From Thermanaeromonas toyohensis ToBE (GTDB lineage: Bacteria; Bacillota; DSM-521; Neomoorellales; Neomoorellaceae): 64,000 bases of DNA. Position 1 is the stretch's first letter; every line of letters begins with the position of its first letter. Below, in pieces: positions 1 to 8,791 of the stretch. The position numbers were made by a program, and so were the translations under genes. The stretch lies in the NCBI RefSeq assembly GCF_900176005.1, contig NZ_LT838272.1:2189587-2253586 (forward strand), given 5' to 3'. The notes under the pieces were generated by a model. The model was not told the origin of the DNA, ran no database searches, and saw only the letters and a program-made list of their open reading frames with translations.

Positions 1-988
1 CCTGTCTTATAGCTATGTCGGGATCCTTAAGACCATTACCGGTCAATACGCATACGATTACATCTTCAGGCTTAAATAGCCCTTTCTGAACATATTTGAT
101 GACCCCGGCCAGGGAAGCGGCCGAAGCCGGTTCGGCAAATATCCCTTCAGCGGTGGCGAGCAAGCGCTGAGCAGCTAGGATCTCCTCATCGGTAACGCTA
201 TCGATAAATCCCCCAGATTCCCGGGCTGCCTCTACCGCTGGGCGCCAGCTAGCCGGGTTACCTATACGGATGGCGGTGGCCACCGTCTGGGGATTAGGGA
301 TTATCTGGCCTTTCACAATGGGAGCCGCACCTTCCGCCTGAAAGCCTATCATCCGGGGAAGTTTCCTACTTCTCCCTGCCACCTTATATTCTTTAAACCC
401 TTTCCAATAAGCCGTTATGTTCCCGGCATTGCCCACGGGTATAGCCAGATAATCCGGAGCCTCACCTAAAGCATCGCATACTTCAAAGGCCGCTGTCTTC
501 TGCCCTTCTATACGGTGGGGATTAAGGGAGTTCACCAAGGTTATGGGGTGCTCGGAGGTGATTTTGCGCACCAGGGCTAGGGCCGCATCAAAGTTTCCCT
601 GGATGGCTATGACCTGGGCTCCATAAAAAAGGGCCTGGGCGAGTTTCCCCAGGGCGATATGACCTTCAGGTATAAGTACACTACACTTAAGGCCGCAGTG
701 GGCAGCATAGGCGGCCGCAGAGGCTGAAGTATTCCCAGTTGATGCGCACATGATGGCCCGCGATCCAGACTCCAGGGCCTTGGCCACAGCCATGACCATA
801 CCCCGGTCTTTGAAAGAACCAGTGGGATTAAGCCCTTCATATTTAAAATATAACCTTAGGCCTAGCTCGCGGGAAAGCCTACCTGCCGGGATAAGGGGTG
901 TATTGCCTTCCAAAAGGGTGATGAGGGGGGTTTTTTCGGTGACCGGCAGGAATTCCTTATAAGCTGTAAGGACTCCGGGCCACCTCAT
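1..988 (-). CDS. thrC: Threonine synthase (3' end cut by window edge)
   Basis: Converts O-phosphohomoserine to threonine with PLP in the cytoplasm. Reading the minus strand from the ATG at 988 gives at least 329 residues. The PLP lysine lies in [10 protein letters not shown] (K60), followed by the conserved [14 protein letters not shown] stretch and the PVGNAGN phosphate-binding loop. The C-terminus runs off the window after [10 protein letters not shown], so only the last few tens of residues are missing. The start codon overlaps the hom stop (ATGA), indicating translational coupling in a hom-thrC operon. The family assignment is firm. Confidence 0.93.
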   Translation of the reverse strand, partial: MRWPGVLTAYKEFLPVTEKTPLITLLEGNTPLIPAGRLSRELGLRLYFKYEGLNPTGSFKDRGMVMAVAKALESGSRAIMCASTGNTSASAAAYAAHCGLKCSVLIPEGHIALGKLAQALFYGAQVIAIQGNFDAALALVRKITSEHPITLVNSLNPHRIEGQKTAAFEVCDALGEAPDYLAIPVGNAGNITAYWKGFKEYKVAGRSRKLPRMIGFQAEGAAPIVKGQIIPNPQTVATAIRIGNPASWRPAVEAARESGGFIDSVTDEEILAAQRLLATAEGIFAEPASAASLAGVIKYVQKGLFKPEDVIVCVLTGNGLKDPDIAIRQ

Positions 989-2283
989 TGTTCCGGCCCC
1001 CCTTCTACCCGGATAACGCTAGCTACTTGGTTTACCACCGGAAGACCGGAGATGATTTCCACCGCTTCCCGTAAGTTTTGCTCCCGTACCTTATGGGTTA
1101 TAAATACCAGCTCGGCCTGTTCTCCTACCATCCCTACCTGGATTACGGAAGCCAGGCTCACCTGCCGGTCGCCGAAAACTTTAGCGATGGCGGCCAAAAC
1201 CCCCGGCCGGTCCTTGACGATCATACGGAGGTAATACCGCGTTTCAATATCCCATATGGGTTTTACCGGTTTATGGGCTAGGCAAGTGCAGGACAAGCGT
1301 CCTGTCGTACCGTGGATAAGATTCCGGGCGGCCTCCATAATATCCCCTACTACGGCGCTGGCCGTGGGCATCTCCCCGGCTCCTTGGCCGTAAAACATAG
1401 CTTGCCCTACAGCGTCGCCCTCAACAAAAATAGCATTGAAGGCCCCTTGGACTATAGCCAAAGGGTGCTCGAGGGGTACCAGGGCCGGGTGAACCCGGAC
1501 CTCCACCATCCCCTCTTCTTCCCGGGCTATACCTAAAAGTTTTATGGCGTACCCCAACCGGGCAGCATACTTTATATCCTGGGGATGAAGCTGGGAGATG
1601 CCTTCGTGGTATACCTGGGGATAAGTAATACGGGTGCCAAAAGCAATGGAGGCGAGGATGGCCATTTTACGGGCCGCATCATCCCCTTCGATATCTGAGG
1701 TTGGATCGGGTTCAGCATAACCTAAACGCTGGGCTTCCGCTAAAACCTCAGCGAAGGGCCGGCCTTCCTGGCTCATTTTAGTGAGGATGTAATTAGTAGT
1801 GCCGTTCACGATCCCCATAACCTGGCTGATGCGGTTTCCCGCCAGGCACTCTTTGAGAGAATGGATAATGGGGATGCCTCCACCTACACTCGCTTCAAAG
1901 AGGAGATCCCGGCCTGTAGCCTCGGCAGCGGCGAAAAGCTCCTTACCATGGAGGGCCAGGAGGTCCTTGTTAGCGGTAACTACGCTTTTACCTTGCCGGA
2001 GGGCCTCCAGTACATATTCCCGGGCCGGCTCAAGCCCCCCCATTACTTCCACTACAATATCTATTTCCGGATCTTTTAGGATGGCCAAGGGATCAGTAGT
2101 AAGGAGTTCAGGGTTTACGTTAACAGAACGGGGCCGTGTTACGTCCCGTACCAGGATTCTTTTTATCTCTAAAGGCCTCCCCAGTTTAAGGGCTATCTCC
2201 TGGCCGTTGCTCTGGAGGAGTTTAAAGACCCCCCCTCCCACCGTACCCAAGCCTAGGAGGCCGATCTGGATGGGTTCTTCCAC
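985..2283 (-). CDS. hom: Homoserine dehydrogenase with ACT domain
   Basis: Reduces aspartate semialdehyde to homoserine, the branch point for threonine and methionine. The 432-residue protein has an N-terminal Rossmann motif GLGTVG (11-16), the catalytic-domain signature around [10 protein letters not shown], and a C-terminal ACT domain (about 350-425, [14 protein letters not shown]) expected to mediate threonine feedback. Length is normal for the Gram-positive form. It overlaps thrC by four bases, and the homoserine product also feeds the metX/metY genes at 14-17 kb. A promoter-like pair lies upstream at 2315-2344. Confidence 0.95.
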   Translation of the reverse strand: MEEPIQIGLLGLGTVGGGVFKLLQSNGQEIALKLGRPLEIKRILVRDVTRPRSVNVNPELLTTDPLAILKDPEIDIVVEVMGGLEPAREYVLEALRQGKSVVTANKDLLALHGKELFAAAEATGRDLLFEASVGGGIPIIHSLKECLAGNRISQVMGIVNGTTNYILTKMSQEGRPFAEVLAEAQRLGYAEPDPTSDIEGDDAARKMAILASIAFGTRITYPQVYHEGISQLHPQDIKYAARLGYAIKLLGIAREEEGMVEVRVHPALVPLEHPLAIVQGAFNAIFVEGDAVGQAMFYGQGAGEMPTASAVVGDIMEAARNLIHGTTGRLSCTCLAHKPVKPIWDIETRYYLRMIVKDRPGVLAAIAKVFGDRQVSLASVIQVGMVGEQAELVFITHKVREQNLREAVEIISGLPVVNQVASVIRVEGGPEQ

Positions 2284-2314
2284 TTTCCGGTTCCTCCTCG
2301 CTCCCGTCTGATTA

Positions 2315-2344
2315 ATTGTAGCACTATTTCCCCAGTAGTAGCAA
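2315..2344 (-). promoter_or_regulatory. Candidate SigA promoter for hom-thrC
   Basis: On the minus strand TTGCTA (2339-2344) and TACAAT (2315-2320) are separated by 18 bases, about 30 bases upstream of the hom start. Match to the vegetative consensus is good but not proven. Confidence 0.5.
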
Positions 2345-2449
2345 TACCTTATTAGGCTCTATGCAGGTTTCTCCTTATACCTCTTGCGGCTGGCTCGCCA
2401 CCCATTGCCCAATGGCCAGAAGCCCTAGCATAACCGTACCTTTAAAGAA

Positions 2450-2960
2450 ATGCAGGCCAGTTACGAAGAATTTGGTGAGTACATTCTCGACTTCCGCTAT
2501 CTTCTTTTCGATGTAAACCGTTACAGCGAAGAAGAGCTTCTTAAAGCGGCAAATTTGATAGCCAGTGTATTTCTGCTAGACCAAAGAATTAGCTCCCAAG
2601 AGCTGGTGAAGCGCCTTCGGAAGCTAGCCAGGGTAGCAAAAAGGCTTACCCTGATGAGTTTCGTTACCTAAAGGCGTGGCTATTGAACATTATAAGACCC
2701 AAGCTACCTGTGGATGTGCAGGTTAAACTTGAGAATATCTTAGCAGTAAGTTATCCCTGGGAGATGGAAAAGATGATAAGCAAACTGGAATTGGTGCTAG
2801 AAGAAATGCAGCGGGAGGCTTGGTTAAAAGGATTAAAAGAAGGTAAAGAAAAAGGCAGACTTTAAGGCAAACTTGAGGGTAAACTGGAGGATAAGATCGA
2901 AACTAGACTGGAAGTAGTAAGAAACTTCGTCTCTTCACGCGCCCCGCCCGGCCAAATCTC
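2450..2960 (+). pseudogene. Decayed Rpn-family nuclease/transposase fragment
   Basis: Two reading frames together encode the C-terminal half of an Rpn-type (recombination-promoting nuclease) protein. 2450-2671 gives the helical part ending in KLARVAKRL. The homologous continuation DEFRYLKAWLLNIIRPKL is in another frame from about 2641, so there is a frameshift there. An in-frame TAA at 2863 interrupts the charged tail KGLKEGKEKGRL, after which GKLEGKLEDKIETRLE continues to about 2930. The N-terminal catalytic domain is absent. It lies tail to tail with the intact relative at 3128-4054, so these may be remnants of an ancient duplication. Not expected to be functional. Confidence 0.65.
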
Positions 2961-3069
2961 TTATCATCGCCCGCTTCGCCATCTCATACGCTTCTAGGTC
3001 CCTGGTAAGTTTGAAACCCACTCCCAGTCTCTCTGCTACAACCTTAAGCATCCCTACTACTTCTCAAAG
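2935..3069 (-). pseudogene. Unidentified C-terminal protein fragment
   Basis: The minus strand is open for about 44 codons from a TGA near 3069 to a TGA at 2935, containing [20 protein letters not shown] and then MAKRAMIRDLAGRGA. It looks like a genuine amphipathic C-terminus but has no ribosome-binding site or upstream continuation. It is probably the tail of another degraded gene. I do not recognise the family. Confidence 0.3.
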
Positions 3070-3127
3070 ATTTTTTCAAAAGTAAACCCCTAGAACCGGA
3101 CCGCGTATATGTGGATGTAGAGCTTCT

Positions 3128-4054
3128 TCAATGCTCTATACCCAGGAATTTCCTTAGATCACTTTCACTGGTCACCTCAAATATCTTTTCCGCCAGCTCA
3201 TCAAGCTCCTTCAAGGAAAGAGCATTTATCTTCTCCTCTACCTCAGAAGAAAGACAACCTAAACGCTTCTTTAACTGCTTTAACAGAATTTCCCTTCGGC
3301 CTTCCTCCAGACCTTGCTGTAACCCTTCTTGCCATCCCTTTATATGCCACGAAGTCCTAAGTTCCATTACCTTCTTTACCTCCTCCGCGCTTAATTCCCT
3401 ATGTAGCATCTCCTCTACTTCCCTCTCCTCTTCCGGGCTTAAACCTAAATAGGTCTCAAATATCGCTGTTATAAGCCCTAGCTTAGCCGGATCCAGCTGC
3501 ATCCGCGTTATCATTCTCAAAAATTCTATCTTTAGCTGCCGTCTCTCCTTAGGGCTGTAGTCCATTTTACTGAGAAGCGCTGCCGCAACCGGATTGTCGC
3601 TATTTATGTACTTCCTCCAAGGTAGTTTCTTTAGCTGCACCTTGTAAAAGTTAAACTCTAGCACCTTAAAGAAGGGGAAAGCTACTTCGTGCTTGTCTGG
3701 CTCTTCTACTTTGCTGTCGTAGGAGAATACAGCTATGGGTAATACCTTCTTCTTATGCTTCTCGTAAAGCCGGCTAAAGTATATGAACATGCGCCGGGCA
3801 AAGTCTGCTTCTTTATAAGCCTGAGGTTCTATGTGAATAAGGACATAGCCCTCTTCTCCTTTTATTTTAACACTGGCCAGTATATCTACGTAGTGTTTTT
3901 CTCCGGCGGTGATGTCGGTGATGATCTCTTGGGATAAGAAGGTTAACTCGGAATAATCGATTAAGGCGTGGGCTTCGGGGAAGAAGAGCTCCATGAATTC
4001 TTTGAAGAAGTTAGTGATGAGCTCCTTAAATATGGCGTCGTGGTCTATGGGCAT
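3128..4054 (-). CDS. Rpn-family recombination-promoting nuclease/putative transposase
   Basis: A 308-residue protein of the PD-(D/E)XK nuclease-like Rpn/YhgA family. It starts with HDAIFKELI, typical of the family, followed by the core ITAGEKHYVDILASVKIKG (D and the following I-E-Q equivalents, EPQAYKEADFARRMF), which carries the expected acidic/Q catalytic residues. The C-terminal part is charged and coiled (KGWQEGLQQGLEEGRRE) and ends in a DUF4351-like helix pair. In E. coli such proteins promote RecA-independent recombination and act as DNA endonucleases; the role here is unknown. A promoter-like pair precedes it. A decayed relative lies downstream on the other strand. Confidence 0.8.
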   Translation of the reverse strand: MPIDHDAIFKELITNFFKEFMELFFPEAHALIDYSELTFLSQEIITDITAGEKHYVDILASVKIKGEEGYVLIHIEPQAYKEADFARRMFIYFSRLYEKHKKKVLPIAVFSYDSKVEEPDKHEVAFPFFKVLEFNFYKVQLKKLPWRKYINSDNPVAAALLSKMDYSPKERRQLKIEFLRMITRMQLDPAKLGLITAIFETYLGLSPEEEREVEEMLHRELSAEEVKKVMELRTSWHIKGWQEGLQQGLEEGRREILLKQLKKRLGCLSSEVEEKINALSLKELDELAEKIFEVTSESDLRKFLGIEH

Positions 4055-4089
4055 GTCCGGTTTCTCCTATTTTTTCTTGAGTTTAGTCT

Positions 4090-4118
4090 ATTTTACTTTA
4101 TATGCAGGGCTAGGGCAA
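4090..4118 (-). promoter_or_regulatory. Candidate promoter for the Rpn-family gene
   Basis: TTGCCC (4113-4118) and TAAAAT (4090-4095) on the minus strand with 17 bases between them, about 36 bases before the start codon. The rest of the gap 4119-4245 shows no convincing gene or terminator. Confidence 0.4.
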
Positions 4119-4245
4119 GAGGCAAGACCGCCTAGCCTGAAAGCTTCGGGGTCAAAGCTGCCGCCCACCCAGATGTGAAAAAGGAGATAACTCTCAGCAA
4201 ACGCCATTGAGTTTTCAGTGGTGCGGCGAGCGCTATGAGGCTTGG

Positions 4246-5193
4246 TTACAGTATTATCTTTCCCCGCGACACCACTAGTTTCCCGTCCAGGTACAGATCA
4301 GGGGTTAGGATAACTCCGTCAATGTGCACACCCGCCCGCACTCTACCTCCAAAAGTGGCGTTGTCTCCAAAGGCGAGATGTACCGTCCCGTATACTTTCT
4401 CATCTTCCAGGATGATACCCGAAACCTTTGCCCGGTCGTTGGTACCTATCCCCAGTTCCGCAAGATTTCTGGCTTCCGGAGAATCTCCTAGAAGCTCTAG
4501 CAGTTGCTGGCCTTCAGGACCTTGAGCTTCTACTAGAACTCCTTCTTTGATTACTACTCTTATAGGGCCGCTCAACCGCCCAATACCCGCTATAGAGCCG
4601 TCAATAATCGTTTCACCTTCCGCGCTCCCCTCTACGGGCGCAATGTAAGCCTCACCTGAAGGCAGATTCCCCGCTTCTCCGGGGCGTCGATAAAGGCCGG
4701 TGCTAGCTATTCCCCGCCGCCCTTCAAGGGAAAGCTTCAATTCCAAGCCGTCCTTGACTAGAACAGCTGTCTTGGCTTCGGAAAGAAGTCTGGCTAGTTC
4801 AGTGGTCCTCCGGGCTACCTCTTCGTAGTCGGCCGCCACAGCCCCTTCAAAAAACATCTCTTCGGTGATGCCCGGCATGGTAGCCACCCGCGCGCCGGCT
4901 TCACAGGCCTTAAGTCTTGCCTGGGTGTGCGTTAAAGAATACTTGGTGGGGCAAATGACTACGTCAGACTTTTCCATGGCTGCCGCCACGGGTAGGGGAG
5001 GCTCCGCCCCGTGCCGTCCGGTGGGAGAGATCTTAATTAGCACCGGTAAAGCGCCTAACTCTTCTCCGGCTTGGAAAAGGGCTTCGCCAATGGTAACAGT
5101 CGAGGTATCAGTTACTACCAGTAATCTTTCGCCTTTCTCTAAACCCATACAGCTCAGCAAAAGTCTCTGGGCTACCGCTTTTAAATCCCTCAA
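4246..5193 (-). CDS. M29-type aminopeptidase-like protein
   Basis: A 315-residue protein resembling the leucyl aminopeptidase/aminopeptidase T group (peptidase M29, COG2309). The N-terminal part has a nucleotide-like alpha/beta fold (ERLLVVTDTSTVTIGEALFQAGEELG, split here only for description). The C-terminal half keeps candidate metal ligands in NLAELGIGTND, EDEKVYGTVHLAFGDN and GVHIDGVILTPDL. It is shorter than classical M29 enzymes (about 370-410 residues), so the substrate may differ. It is the last gene of a nine-gene same-strand cluster with an OPT-type transporter, consistent with hydrolysis of an imported amide or peptide. Function inferred only from family and context. Confidence 0.7.
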   Translation of the reverse strand: MRDLKAVAQRLLLSCMGLEKGERLLVVTDTSTVTIGEALFQAGEELGALPVLIKISPTGRHGAEPPLPVAAAMEKSDVVICPTKYSLTHTQARLKACEAGARVATMPGITEEMFFEGAVAADYEEVARRTTELARLLSEAKTAVLVKDGLELKLSLEGRRGIASTGLYRRPGEAGNLPSGEAYIAPVEGSAEGETIIDGSIAGIGRLSGPIRVVIKEGVLVEAQGPEGQQLLELLGDSPEARNLAELGIGTNDRAKVSGIILEDEKVYGTVHLAFGDNATFGGRVRAGVHIDGVILTPDLYLDGKLVVSRGKIIL

Positions 5194-5208
5194 GCTATTT
5201 ACCCTCCT

Positions 5209-5880
5209 TTAGGATAGCAATTCCTGGAGAGTACGAGCCAGAACTGTCCGCGGCAATATCACCGGTACACCAGTATGCTGATTCACTTCCCTCTTCATTT
5301 GCAAGTTAAATCCGATACAGTCAAGCACTATTACCTCTGCCTGCCATTCCTTAAGGGAAGAGGCTGCGCGCCATATTTCTTCCCTTGGCCCATAGGGCGA
5401 GGCAGCTTCCACCCTAAGTACCTCTCCTACTCCAGCCCAGCGCGCCCTTGCTTGCTCTACCTGATCTTTATCCGGAACTATAACCCCTAGTCGCCTTCCT
5501 GTAGCTATACCTGAAGTGAAGTGATGTAAGATAACCTGGGGCTTTAAGATTAACTTAGAAGAAGAAAAGTTAGGAAACTCACCGGTGCACAGCAATACTA
5601 TTATTTCTGCTCCTTCAGCAACGAGCTTATCGATTTGGGTTTGCATTCTCGGTACAATATACCGCTCGGCAATCCTTACTGAACTTCCGTCCCTCAACCT
5701 GGTAACTAACACATAGTCTTCAGGGCCTGGCGCTAGCGCCGCGATTTCTTCCTGGGTCAACCCATCCAAGGCTCCGCCTTCGATTATCTCTATATTTTCT
5801 CCAAGAATTTCCTTCATTTCTGGCACCACATCCACGCGCGGTGACTGACCGATGGTAATAGCGCCTACCTTACGTACCAC
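5209..5880 (-). CDS. AroM family protein
   Basis: A 223-residue protein of the AroM family, related to Asp/Glu/hydantoin racemases. It has KVGAITIGQSPR at the N-terminus, IIVLLCTGEFP in the middle and VIVLDCIGFNLQMK near the end, the two Cys in equivalent places to the paired racemase cysteines. E. coli AroM is of unknown function. I chose the GTG at 5880 because AAAGGGG lies seven bases upstream; longer reading would overlap the previous gene by 90 bases. The gene overlaps the end of the upstream gene by 16 bases, so it is translationally coupled. Confidence 0.75.
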   Translation of the reverse strand: MVRKVGAITIGQSPRVDVVPEMKEILGENIEIIEGGALDGLTQEEIAALAPGPEDYVLVTRLRDGSSVRIAERYIVPRMQTQIDKLVAEGAEIIVLLCTGEFPNFSSSKLILKPQVILHHFTSGIATGRRLGVIVPDKDQVEQARARWAGVGEVLRVEAASPYGPREEIWRAASSLKEWQAEVIVLDCIGFNLQMKREVNQHTGVPVILPRTVLARTLQELLS

Positions 5881-6710
5881 TCGAGCACCCCTTTCTTTCC
5901 ATGTTTCCAAGCACAGGCCTGGTGTACCCGGCAACCTTCGCTTCCGGCCTCGCACTCTAAAAGGCTTGCCGGGCTACCACTGGTCCCTGTACCCTTAACA
6001 GCCAAAACAGCCAGCACGGCCTTTTCTACCTCTTCTGGCTCTCCCTCAACGACCATAGTCGTCGATCCTTCCGCTCCATCTATACCGCCTTTGCCTATAA
6101 CAACGCATTTTACCCTGGCTATAATCTCCAGGGCTTCTTTTTCTGTTACTATCTTCCCTACCAGCGGTACGAGCCCTACGGCCATGCCCATGGACCAATC
6201 TGTACCCCTGATCCCGGAGCACCGGACAGCCTCATCTACGCTACCAGGAATTAGTTTCTCTAGGCCGCAGGCTATAATAACTTTACAGCCCTGGGCCATG
6301 AGGCCAGCCAGCCCCTTGCCAGGTTCGCCTCCTAAAGTCCGCCCCAGCATTATGGCCGCCCGGCCGCTAGCGTCAATGGCGTTAGCGCCGATGATAGCCA
6401 CATCCGAGGGTCCCAAGGTACTGACCGCTTCCGCAAAACAATCATCGATATTGCGAGGCACGCCCTTTTCCAGGAGGATACTGTGGGCTGCCCCATCGCC
6501 CCGGCCCGTCTTCGTTCCCCTCGGGCTAACACGTCCTGAGATACGCAAAGTGATTCCCGCTAGCTCCTCGGCCACAGCGGAAACCGTAGTCCCTCCCTTT
6601 AGGAGGATACGACCATTTTGTAAGGCTTGCTTAACCTCCGGTAGGGCGGCAATGGCCCTGGCGATAATACGCTTGGCTTCAGCTACGGTCACTGTTACCT
6701 GCGCCCGCAT
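5865..6710 (-). CDS. Conserved protein of unknown function in the racemase/OPT cluster
   Basis: A 281-residue protein that I cannot place in a named family. It is glycine-rich with an alpha/beta appearance: GRILLKGGTTVSAVAEELAG near residue 35-55, a conserved-looking DVAIIGANAIDASGRAAIML block, and a CVVIGKGGIDGAEGSTTMVV block near the end that is followed by a possible small regulatory domain (EPEEVEKAVLAVLAVKG). The last 35 residues are Cys/His/Trp-rich (ECEAGSEGC, HQACAWKHGKKG). It overlaps the 3' end of the DUF1177 gene by 32 bases, with GGGGAG 11 bases before its ATG. Cytoplasmic; likely participates in the same pathway as its neighbours. Confidence 0.65.
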   Translation of the reverse strand: MRAQVTVTVAEAKRIIARAIAALPEVKQALQNGRILLKGGTTVSAVAEELAGITLRISGRVSPRGTKTGRGDGAAHSILLEKGVPRNIDDCFAEAVSTLGPSDVAIIGANAIDASGRAAIMLGRTLGGEPGKGLAGLMAQGCKVIIACGLEKLIPGSVDEAVRCSGIRGTDWSMGMAVGLVPLVGKIVTEKEALEIIARVKCVVIGKGGIDGAEGSTTMVVEGEPEEVEKAVLAVLAVKGTGTSGSPASLLECEAGSEGCRVHQACAWKHGKKGVLEWYVR

Positions 6711-7650
6711 ATTCTTTTTTTCTCCCCAAAGTCTGCAAGTGATTCATAGGCCCATAAAGCTCTTTCAACCGCTCAAACTCTTCCTCATCGTAGAAGCGAC
6801 ACTTGCCTTGCCCGAAGGCTTTGGCCACCTCCAGGCAGAAGCGAACTGCAGCTTCAATGTCTATAAGGTGGCTTGCTCCGGTAGCACATCCCGGTACCGG
6901 TACTTCGGCCGTAATGGCCACACCCACCACCGGGGCCGCTGTAGCTGTGGAGGGCTGTAAGATGCTATTCAAGTGGTAAATGCCGTTGCCATAAGGTGTA
7001 ATATCCTGGGTAGTAATGGGAAAAACAACAGGCAACTTGCCGGTAACAATTTGCATTAAATCGAGCAGATCTTCGCTCACACGTAAGATATACCCTTCTT
7101 TAACGGTAGGGGAGATAGCAAAACCGCGGTGGTTGATCACCCTGTTCCCTTTAGTAGTATCGACAGAAAGAATAGCATCCATAGCCGGGTCTACTTCGTT
7201 CCGGTTCATCTCAGCAATATCCACTGGCGAATCCATGAAGGGTACCGGGTCATGGGGCTGAGTAGGTGCATCGGGACATATGTGAGTAGCAATAATTACG
7301 TCACCCTCCAGTACGTCCCCTTTGTGCTGCATGTTAGCCAATTTCAACGCGGCTGCAACTGCCGCCAAGGCACCATCTCCGTCGGACACAAAACCTATCC
7401 TCTCCGGTCTTGCCCCTAACCCCCCCAGTCGCCCTATTATCCCTAAAGTAGGTGCACTGCCGCCTTGGGACTTGCCGTTCCTTCCCTTTACCACCGCCTT
7501 AATAAAATCGGTGGTGCCTTTAGACCCCTTAATGCGTGTCACGGTTACCTCTTCTAGGCCGGCCCTTTTGAGCAGATCTGCCACTTCATAGCCATTGACG
7601 TAAGCGCTGTCCAGGAGTTCGTAAACTTCTAGAACCTGCTTAAGAGCCAT
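6679..7650 (-). CDS. DUF1177 domain protein
   Basis: A 323-residue member of the DUF1177 family, for which no biochemical role is established. The start at 7650 (MALKQVLEVYELLDSAYVNG) is preferred over an ATG 45 bases upstream because GGAGAGG sits nine bases before it and the family begins there. Recognisable blocks are LGIIGRLGGLGARPERIGFV, SDGDGALAAVAAALKL, GDVIIATHICPDAP and PVVGVAITAEVPVPGCATGA. The gene overlaps the DUF917 stop by 11 bases. DUF1177, AroM and OPT genes occur together in other bacteria, which supports a conserved pathway. Confidence 0.8.
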   Translation of the reverse strand: MALKQVLEVYELLDSAYVNGYEVADLLKRAGLEEVTVTRIKGSKGTTDFIKAVVKGRNGKSQGGSAPTLGIIGRLGGLGARPERIGFVSDGDGALAAVAAALKLANMQHKGDVLEGDVIIATHICPDAPTQPHDPVPFMDSPVDIAEMNRNEVDPAMDAILSVDTTKGNRVINHRGFAISPTVKEGYILRVSEDLLDLMQIVTGKLPVVFPITTQDITPYGNGIYHLNSILQPSTATAAPVVGVAITAEVPVPGCATGASHLIDIEAAVRFCLEVAKAFGQGKCRFYDEEEFERLKELYGPMNHLQTLGRKKEYAGAGNSDRS

Positions 7651-8773
7651 AGCCCTGCACCTCTCCCTCCGAAAGTATATGGTCTGGAAAGACATATTTG
7701 ATTACTTCTTTACCTGTAGCTTTTTCCAAGGCCAAGAAAAGCTCAGGATACTTCATTCCGCTTCCCAGAATAAGCTCATTACGGGAAACATGCAAAATAG
7801 CTACCTCCTGCCCCTCCCTTACCTCTGCCGAAGATACAGGTAGGCCAGTGTTAACATCTAGTGTAGCCAACAGGTCTGGAAAAGTTCCTATTCTCTGGTC
7901 ATCAACTTCCAAGGTAATATACTCGTTCCAGAAGGTGAGCTCCGCCAGCTTATTATTCCTCTGGACTATTACCTTTCCTACGTCGAATCCCCCAGCAGTT
8001 TCGAGGCTGACAGAAGCTACCCTACCCATAAACACTACTTTCCCCCGCAAGACTTCGGCAGCAGCTTCAATTACCTGCCCAGCGCCTTTCCCCTGGGCTG
8101 CCAGCATAGCCCTGCCCACGGTGATACACTGGCTTAGGGCACCTTTAGCAGCGTTTTCCCTAGCGTACCTCACAGTGACCGGGTTTCTAGCTACAGCTAC
8201 CAGCCCGCCGGCCTGAACTGAAGCCTGCCTCACTATACTGGCGGATACATCCAGTGAACCGCTCACAAATACTTCAACATAGCTTTCTGTTTGGGGATTT
8301 CCGCCGACAGCCACCTGCTTGGAAATGTATCCGGCCACCCGATGAAGACCCATGGAACCCATAAGTCCGGTAGGATGGGCTCTACCATTGCAGGGGGCAT
8401 CCACTAGAGGAATACCTAGAGCTGCCGCTTGTATCCACCCGTTGATACTTGCCAGACCACCGCATTCGTTGCTGATTAAGCCCCTGATCTGCTCCCCCGT
8501 AAATTTCATAAATAGCTCAACGGCACGAATATAGTGTACTGGCCGGACGTAAGCCGTCTGGGCAGCAGGCGCTCCTACAGCTGAAACTGTAAGAAGAGTA
8601 GCTTCCTCGGGAAGATCTTCCAGTTCTATTAGTTCGGGGGTGCCAAGTTCCAAGGCTAGACGGCCAAGCTTACGCCCCCATTCCATGGATCCTCCCCCGC
8701 CGCCGCCCAGGACAGCTCCGCCCAATACAGCTGCTTCCAAAGCCTCGTGATCAAGCACCATCCTTGAAGCCAT
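7640..8773 (-). CDS. DUF917 family protein (S-methyl-thiohydantoin desulfurase-like)
   Basis: A 377-residue protein of the DUF917 family. The N-terminal glycine-rich segment AVLGGGGGGS (about 19-28) and the PLVDAPCNGRAHPTGLMGSM block are hallmarks. Family members are annotated as S-Me-THD domain proteins and occur next to hydantoinase/racemase genes. The partner racemase, PucR regulator and transporter in this cluster fit a hydantoin- or thiohydantoin-like substrate, but that is inference. A good ribosome-binding site (GGAGAAAGAGGT) precedes the ATG. Confidence 0.8.
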   Translation of the reverse strand: MASRMVLDHEALEAAVLGGAVLGGGGGGSMEWGRKLGRLALELGTPELIELEDLPEEATLLTVSAVGAPAAQTAYVRPVHYIRAVELFMKFTGEQIRGLISNECGGLASINGWIQAAALGIPLVDAPCNGRAHPTGLMGSMGLHRVAGYISKQVAVGGNPQTESYVEVFVSGSLDVSASIVRQASVQAGGLVAVARNPVTVRYARENAAKGALSQCITVGRAMLAAQGKGAGQVIEAAAEVLRGKVVFMGRVASVSLETAGGFDVGKVIVQRNNKLAELTFWNEYITLEVDDQRIGTFPDLLATLDVNTGLPVSSAEVREGQEVAILHVSRNELILGSGMKYPELFLALEKATGKEVIKYVFPDHILSEGEVQGYGS

Positions 8774-8791
8774 ACCTCTTTCTCCTTTACC

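Noticed and set aside
6091-6960. A 289-residue plus-strand ORF opposite the unknown protein and DUF1177 genes
   Set aside because: Antisense shadow: Ser/Pro/Ala-rich low-complexity composition typical of reversed GC-rich coding DNA.
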